Assembly: GCF_000372965.1 (NCBI RefSeq)
Contig: NZ_KB890024.1
Span: 1,242,839-1,306,838, forward strand
Reading direction: 5' to 3'
DNA: 64,000 bases
From: Hoeflea sp. 108
GTDB taxonomy: Bacteria; Pseudomonadota; Alphaproteobacteria; Rhizobiales; Rhizobiaceae
The notes beneath the pieces are model-generated. The model ran no database searches, had not been told where the DNA came from, and saw only the letters and a program-made list of their open reading frames with translations. Within the stretch, counting starts at the first letter, position 1. Every line of letters starts with the position of its first letter. Positions 59,783 through 64,000 of this stretch are shown here, in pieces. Both the position numbers and the translations under genes were made by a program.

Positions 59783-62700
59783 CTAAGAGACTGCCGCTCT
59801 CAGAAACAGCACGTAGAACAGCACATAGAGCACGTAGGTCTGGCCGTTGCCGGTGTAGACCCTACGGACTGTTTCGGCCGATCCCGAGCCCAACTGTGCA
59901 ACGCCGCTCCAGAATGTCGTTGCCAACGGTCTGGACCATGGCAACGGCAGGCGGATGTAATAGCGATAGAATTCGGCGATGCCCTTGGCGGCTTTGCGGC
60001 CGCGATCCAGGCGGTAGGCCGTCCAGGCGATCAGGAACAGCACGCCGGCGCCGGCAATCGAGGTGGCCATGACGGGAACCGGGTTCCAGTAGCCGTAGAT
60101 CGTCTCTAGCGACATGCCTTGCCACACCAGCGTCGAGGCGAAATACGGGTCGATTGCCGCCGACACCGGATCCATGAACAGCTTGGGCATGAAGGACAGC
60201 ACGAGGATTGCCGCGACAAGCACGACCTGCGGCAGGAGCAACTGTGCCGGAGCTTCGCGGGCGTTGATGGTCGCCGCCTGCGGTGCGGCGAAGAACAGTG
60301 TATGGGCGAGGCGGAACATGTAGAGCAGGCCGATGAGCGTTGCCAGGACGCCTGCTGCTGCGAGCCCGTACCATCCCTTGTCGACCATGGCGCTGAGCAA
60401 AAGCCATTTGCCGCCGAAGCCGGCGAGCGGCGGCAGGCCGGACATCGACACGAGGGCGATACTCGCAACGACAAAGGTCACGGGCATGCGGCGAGCGAGG
60501 CCGCCGAGTTTGTCGAGCTGCCGTGTGCCGCAACGCAGGATCACGCCTGCGACAGCGAGGAACAGGATACCCTTCACCATCAGGTGGTTGGCGACGAGAT
60601 AAAGCGCGGTGACCCAGCCGAGATGGCTCATCAGCGCGATTGCCGTGATGATGTAGCCAAGCTGGCTCATGCTCGAATAGGCGAGCAGCCGCTTGACGTC
60701 GTCCTGCCTGAAGGCGAGGCCAGCCCCTATCACCGTCGTCAGCATGCCGATCCAGCCCATGATATGGGCAAGGTCCAGTCCTGCCTGCGAGCGGATGGCA
60801 AGATAGGTGACCATGAACAGGCCGAAGATGGCGACCTTGCTCACCACCGATGACAGCATGGCCGAGAGGTCGTCGTCGGCCTCGGCATAGGAGCCGGGCA
60901 GCCAGACATGGAAGCCGATCGCACCAGCCTTGATGAGGAAGCCGAGCGCCAGCAGTGCAAAGGCGGACGCAGCATCCGTCCCGCCCGTCCTGAATGCCTG
61001 CAGCAGCGAGGTGCCGTTGGCCGCATCGGCGAGCGCAAAGCCGGCGAGCAGGCAGAAGGCTGAAGTCAGCGAGAACAGCAGGAAGGGCAGGGCATGCGGA
61101 TGGGCGTGCCTGCCCTGCGCGATCATGAAGTAGGACGACAACGTGATAAGTTCCCAGGCGAAGAAGAACTCGAGGCTCGTCTGCGCGCGCATCATCGTGG
61201 CAATCGAAAGCAGCAGGACCGCCATCAGCGGATAGTAGCCGGGGCGGGAATCCCGCCGGTAGAGTGCCGCCGACGCCACCACCAGACCGCCGGCCAAAAG
61301 CACGGTGGCGAAGAGCCCGGATATGCCTGTTGTGCCGGATATCTGCCAGTTGCCGACGCCGAGCACGGCCAGCATCATCAGGCCGCATTTGACGCGCCCC
61401 GGCAGCCAGTCGAGCGCATAGAAGACGATGCCGACGATGAGCGGCGCAAACAGCCAGAGCGAGGCAGCACCTGACAGTTGCGCCCCATGATAGCTGCCGA
61501 CAGCAAGCAACACTGCACTGCCTGCGGCCGGCAGCAGGCCTCGCGTCGTGATGGATAAAGGCAGGTCTTCGGGCATGGCTCGCGTCGCCTGCTTGAACCA
61601 GCCGAACATGTAGGCCGCCTCCAGCAGCGAGCCGAGCAGGATCAGGGCGATCCAGACATAGAGCTGGGACCCGGAAAGCTGCATGATCAGCTCCCACTTG
61701 GCCCAGAAACCGGGGAAGGGCGGCAGGCCGGCAATGGCGACAAGCAGAAGCGCGAAGACGAGCAGCACGAGCGGCCGCCCCGCAATCGCCGACCAATCGG
61801 CGACCTCCTGGCGTTGTACCGCACCGGCCAGCCAGAACAATCCGGCCTTGGCGAAGAGGTGATTGGCGAACAAGCCGCCGATGACCAGCGGCATGGAGGC
61901 TGCTGCGCCCTGCTTCTGCAGCAATGCCAGCGCCAGCATCATCAGCCCCATCTGGGCGATTGAGGAGTAGCCGAGCATGCGCTGCACGTTGGTTTGCTTG
62001 AGCCCGGCGAGATTGGAGAACAGGAAGGTTGCCCCACCCGCCACCGCTATAAGCGAGAGGTGGCTTTCGAACAGAGGCAGGAGCTTGAGCAGTGCAAAGA
62101 ACACGCCCGCCGACACACCGACCGATACCAGCGCGGCGATGCCTGCAGGCGCTGTCTCATAGACGTCGAGCCCCCAGCCATTGGCCGGAAACGGCTTCAG
62201 TTCGAGAATCAGGCAGGCGAGGACGAAGACCAGCGCCGTGGTGCCGATAGGCCCGGCGATGAACTCGCGCCGTGCGATCAACTCGTCGATGTTGAGCGTT
62301 CCGGTAACATGGTAGAGCAGCACCGATCCGAGCAGCAGGAATGACGAGGCAAGCACCGTCGCCATGATGTATTTGAAGCTTGCCGCCAGCGTTGCCGGGT
62401 TGCGCTCGAGACCGAGCAATCCATAGGTCGCGATCGAGACGATCTCGAGGAAGACGAACAGGTTGAACAGGTCGCGGGTCATCACCATGCCGTTGATGCC
62501 CATGACGAGGATCAGGTAGAGCAGCAGTGCCGCGTAGCTGTCGCGGAGCCGCGGCCATAGCTGCCAGGCGCCGAACAGTGCTGCGACGTTGACGCAGAAG
62601 GTGAAGAAGCCTTCCCAAACCCCAAAGCGCAGATTGATCGAGATGGGTGGCGTGGCGCCGGCCGTATAGACCTCGATGGCCGGCTGGCCGTTGCGCAGCG

Positions 62701-62860
62701 CCCAGAAATTGATGCCAGAGATCGCGGCGATGCCGCAGAGGGCGGCAATGAAGGCCAGCGCCGGCAGCGGCTTGGCGATACGGTAGAGCAGGGGGATGAG
62801 GAAACCGCCTCCGAGGCCGAGCAGGAAGATGTTCAGCGGCTGGAACAGCGCCTCTACCAT
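59783..62860 (-). CDS. Tandem two-module MrpD/NuoL-like proton antiporter subunit
   Basis: A 1025-residue polytopic protein made of two antiporter modules in series. Module 1 (about 1-500) has Glu139 (FVFLEIVS), matching the essential MrpD glutamate, Lys222 (ELKPFPANGW), Lys338 and Lys389. Module 2 (about 540-930) has Glu570 (FFFAWELIT), Lys644 (FLIKAGAIGFHVWLPGSYAEAD), Lys763 and Lys818. Typical MrpD, NuoM or MbhH proteins are about 500 residues with one module, so this is a fusion or duplication. Its end runs into a soluble tail. It overlaps the MnhC gene by 7 bp. It should move protons or sodium across the inner membrane. Confidence 0.88.
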   Translation of the reverse strand: MVEALFQPLNIFLLGLGGGFLIPLLYRIAKPLPALAFIAALCGIAAISGINFWALRNGQPAIEVYTAGATPPISINLRFGVWEGFFTFCVNVAALFGAWQLWPRLRDSYAALLLYLILVMGINGMVMTRDLFNLFVFLEIVSIATYGLLGLERNPATLAASFKYIMATVLASSFLLLGSVLLYHVTGTLNIDELIARREFIAGPIGTTALVFVLACLILELKPFPANGWGLDVYETAPAGIAALVSVGVSAGVFFALLKLLPLFESHLSLIAVAGGATFLFSNLAGLKQTNVQRMLGYSSIAQMGLMMLALALLQKQGAAASMPLVIGGLFANHLFAKAGLFWLAGAVQRQEVADWSAIAGRPLVLLVFALLLVAIAGLPPFPGFWAKWELIMQLSGSQLYVWIALILLGSLLEAAYMFGWFKQATRAMPEDLPLSITTRGLLPAAGSAVLLAVGSYHGAQLSGAASLWLFAPLIVGIVFYALDWLPGRVKCGLMMLAVLGVGNWQISGTTGISGLFATVLLAGGLVVASAALYRRDSRPGYYPLMAVLLLSIATMMRAQTSLEFFFAWELITLSSYFMIAQGRHAHPHALPFLLFSLTSAFCLLAGFALADAANGTSLLQAFRTGGTDAASAFALLALGFLIKAGAIGFHVWLPGSYAEADDDLSAMLSSVVSKVAIFGLFMVTYLAIRSQAGLDLAHIMGWIGMLTTVIGAGLAFRQDDVKRLLAYSSMSQLGYIITAIALMSHLGWVTALYLVANHLMVKGILFLAVAGVILRCGTRQLDKLGGLARRMPVTFVVASIALVSMSGLPPLAGFGGKWLLLSAMVDKGWYGLAAAGVLATLIGLLYMFRLAHTLFFAAPQAATINAREAPAQLLLPQVVLVAAILVLSFMPKLFMDPVSAAIDPYFASTLVWQGMSLETIYGYWNPVPVMATSIAGAGVLFLIAWTAYRLDRGRKAAKGIAEFYRYYIRLPLPWSRPLATTFWSGVAQLGSGSAETVRRVYTGNGQTYVLYVLFYVLFLRAAVS

Positions 62861-63222
62861 TTGGACTCCGTCAGCGCGTCGATGGACAGCGTTTTCCTGG
62901 CATCATGGATGCGGATGGCGAAGGCCAGCATGATGGCGGTGACCGAGAAGCCGATAACGATCGCGGTGACCACCAGCGCCGAGGGCACAGGGTCAACTGC
63001 CCGCGTGGTCGCCTGCTCGATCCCTAGGCCTGCGTCGATGATCGGCGCCGTGCCGGCGGTAATGTAGCCGGTCGCCACCATGACGATGTGCAGTCCGGTG
63101 TCGACCAGGCCGAAGCCGATGATGATGCGCAGGATGTTGCGGTGGCGCAGGATGCCCCACATGCCGATCAGCACCAGCAGGAAGCCGGTGGTCATGAGAA
63201 GCGTGGAGACAGGCAGGCCCAT
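62854..63222 (-). CDS. Mrp-type antiporter subunit C (MnhC/NuoK-like)
   Basis: A 122-residue three-helix protein: VSTLLMTTGFLLVLIGMWGIL, IIIGFGLVDTGLHIVMVATGYI and SALVVTAIVIGFSVTAIMLAFAIRIH. The last pattern (DPVPSALVVTAIVIG) is the MnhC/MbhG signature; the family is homologous to NuoK. It lies 12 bp after the MnhB-like gene and overlaps the tandem antiporter gene. It should form the same membrane complex. Confidence 0.93.
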   Translation of the reverse strand: MGLPVSTLLMTTGFLLVLIGMWGILRHRNILRIIIGFGLVDTGLHIVMVATGYITAGTAPIIDAGLGIEQATTRAVDPVPSALVVTAIVIGFSVTAIMLAFAIRIHDARKTLSIDALTESKW

Positions 63223-63234
63223 GATCGTCCCCGT

Positions 63235-63924
63235 TCAGTTTCGAAAACGGTCGATGATGACGCTGAGTTCGGCGCCGACCTTGACGCCCAGCAGCGCCGA
63301 GATGATCGGGATGGCGCCGGCGCTGACAAGCGTGCCGAACTCGCCCAGTGGCAGGATGTGGCTGTCGAGGAAGCCGGCGGCGAAGATCAGCCCGAGGATG
63401 CCGATGCCGACATAGACGACACCGGCCAGCGATTCCGTCACGCCGAGAAAGCCGTGGTTGAGCTTGGTTGCCGGCAAGGCGAGCATCAAAAGCATGGTCC
63501 CGGAGGCAACCACCGCCCCACCTTGGAAGCCACCGCCGGCAGAGAGGTGGCCGTTCTTGATGACATAGGCGCCGAACAGGAAGATCAGCGGCAGGTTGAT
63601 TTCCGCGCCATTGCCGACCAGTTCGCTCGGACGACGTGGCTCCATCCCGGGATCAGCCGCCGTCGCGCTATCCTTGCCGCCGAGCAGCACGCCGACGCCG
63701 GCCGCGACCATGAACAGCACTGCCACTTCGCCGAGCGTGTCGAAGCCGCGATAGGTGATCAGGATGCCGGTCACCACATTGGGCGCGCCGAGGTCGCGCG
63801 GCACCATGGTTAGATACTGTTCCGCGAGCGCGGATACGCTCTCGCGTTCCGCATAGCCGCCGACGATGCCGCCGAAGACTGCGCTAAACAGCAGTACGGC
63901 AAGTAGGGAGAAGATCGTCTTCAT
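63235..63924 (-). CDS. MbhE-MnhB fused antiporter subunit
   Basis: A 229-residue membrane protein in two parts. The N-terminal part (1-90) resembles MbhE or the C-terminus of MrpA: ITYRGFDTLGEVAVLFMVAAGVGVLL. The C-terminal part (105-229) is an MnhB/MbhF domain: LPLIFLFGAYVIKNGHLSAGGGFQGGAVVASG, a diagnostic stretch. This arrangement resembles Mbh-like complexes, where E and F subunits are adjacent. The start overlaps the end of the upstream partial gene (ATGA). Confidence 0.88.
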   Translation of the reverse strand: MKTIFSLLAVLLFSAVFGGIVGGYAERESVSALAEQYLTMVPRDLGAPNVVTGILITYRGFDTLGEVAVLFMVAAGVGVLLGGKDSATAADPGMEPRRPSELVGNGAEINLPLIFLFGAYVIKNGHLSAGGGFQGGAVVASGTMLLMLALPATKLNHGFLGVTESLAGVVYVGIGILGLIFAAGFLDSHILPLGEFGTLVSAGAIPIISALLGVKVGAELSVIIDRFRN

Positions 63925-64000
63925 GGTGCGTTTCCGTTGCCTTGCCGGTCGTCCTCCTCGCGCAGCGCGTCGACCATGGTCGACGGCGCCATCGGCGTGC
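63921..64000 (-). CDS. C-terminal end of an upstream antiporter-operon gene, truncated by window edge
   Basis: On the minus strand a frame enters from the right edge and ends at TGA 63921-63923, giving the C-terminal residues TMVDALREEDDRQGNGNAP. The stop overlaps the next start as ATGA, so it belongs to the same operon. From position it is probably another Mrp/Mbh subunit, but the visible tail is too short to identify. Confidence 0.55.
   Translation of the reverse strand, partial: TPMAPSTMVDALREEDDRQGNGNAP

Noticed and set aside
1..64000. tRNA, rRNA, CRISPR, insertion sequence or phage genes
   Set aside because: Looked for by eye on both strands; no transposase, integrase, spaced direct repeats or cloverleaf-like sequence noticed. 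A dedicated tRNA or RNA-family scan could still find small RNAs.

Overview
The window is ordinary alphaproteobacterial chromosome of high G+C content. Gene content and order point to Rhizobiales, most likely the Phyllobacteriaceae (Mesorhizobium or Aminobacter-like). The signposts are an aa3 oxidase cluster coxB-coxA-ctaB-small protein-ctaG-coxC followed by DUF983-SURF1-ispH-thrB-rnhA, the series mutY-dciA-dsbA-smc, a CcrM-type cell-cycle methyltransferase, and xseB-DUF2277-pirin-dxs-tlyA-rlmD. This placement is inferred from gene order, not from a database match. I saw no rRNA, tRNA, CRISPR array, insertion sequence or prophage gene.

Layout. 1-4 kb: the end of a membrane protein, two tandem paralogous MFS exporters, and a divergent TetR regulator behind an array of four palindromic operators. 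4-11 kb: HDAC-like deacetylase, xseB, DUF2277, pirin, dxs, tlyA and an RlmD-type rRNA methyltransferase. 10.7-14 kb: an unknown membrane-anchored protein, tldD and an IalB-like periplasmic protein. 14.3-21.3 kb: the cytochrome c oxidase locus, including a 54-residue gene between ctaB and ctaG, then an L,D-transpeptidase, DUF983 and SURF1. 21.4-24 kb: ispH-thrB-rnhA. 24-33 kb: peroxiredoxin, DsbD-like sensor domain, YqgE, a 7TM GGDEF/EAL protein, GNAT, M16 peptidase, thrC and a lipoprotein. 33-43.5 kb: CGNR regulator with a divergent hydrolase, two HAD phosphatases, ccrM, mutY, dciA, a DsbA-like lipoprotein and smc. 43.5-49.5 kb: a family 25 glycosyltransferase, then a TetR-controlled RND efflux pair.

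49.5-59.7 kb holds the most unusual locus. It is an eight-gene, tightly overlapping operon facing a LysR regulator: Rieske monooxygenase, its flavin/ferredoxin reductase, HisC-like aminotransferase, FAD-linked 2-hydroxyacid dehydrogenase, a single polypeptide fusing a DUF2817 zinc peptidase to a polar amino acid ABC ATPase, the solute-binding protein, and two permeases. It reads as an uptake-plus-oxidation system for an unidentified amino-acid-like compound. The substrate cannot be read from the sequence.

59.8-64 kb is part of a cation/proton antiporter operon of Mrp/Mbh type. It includes a 1025-residue protein carrying two complete MrpD/NuoL-like modules in tandem. The operon continues past the right edge.
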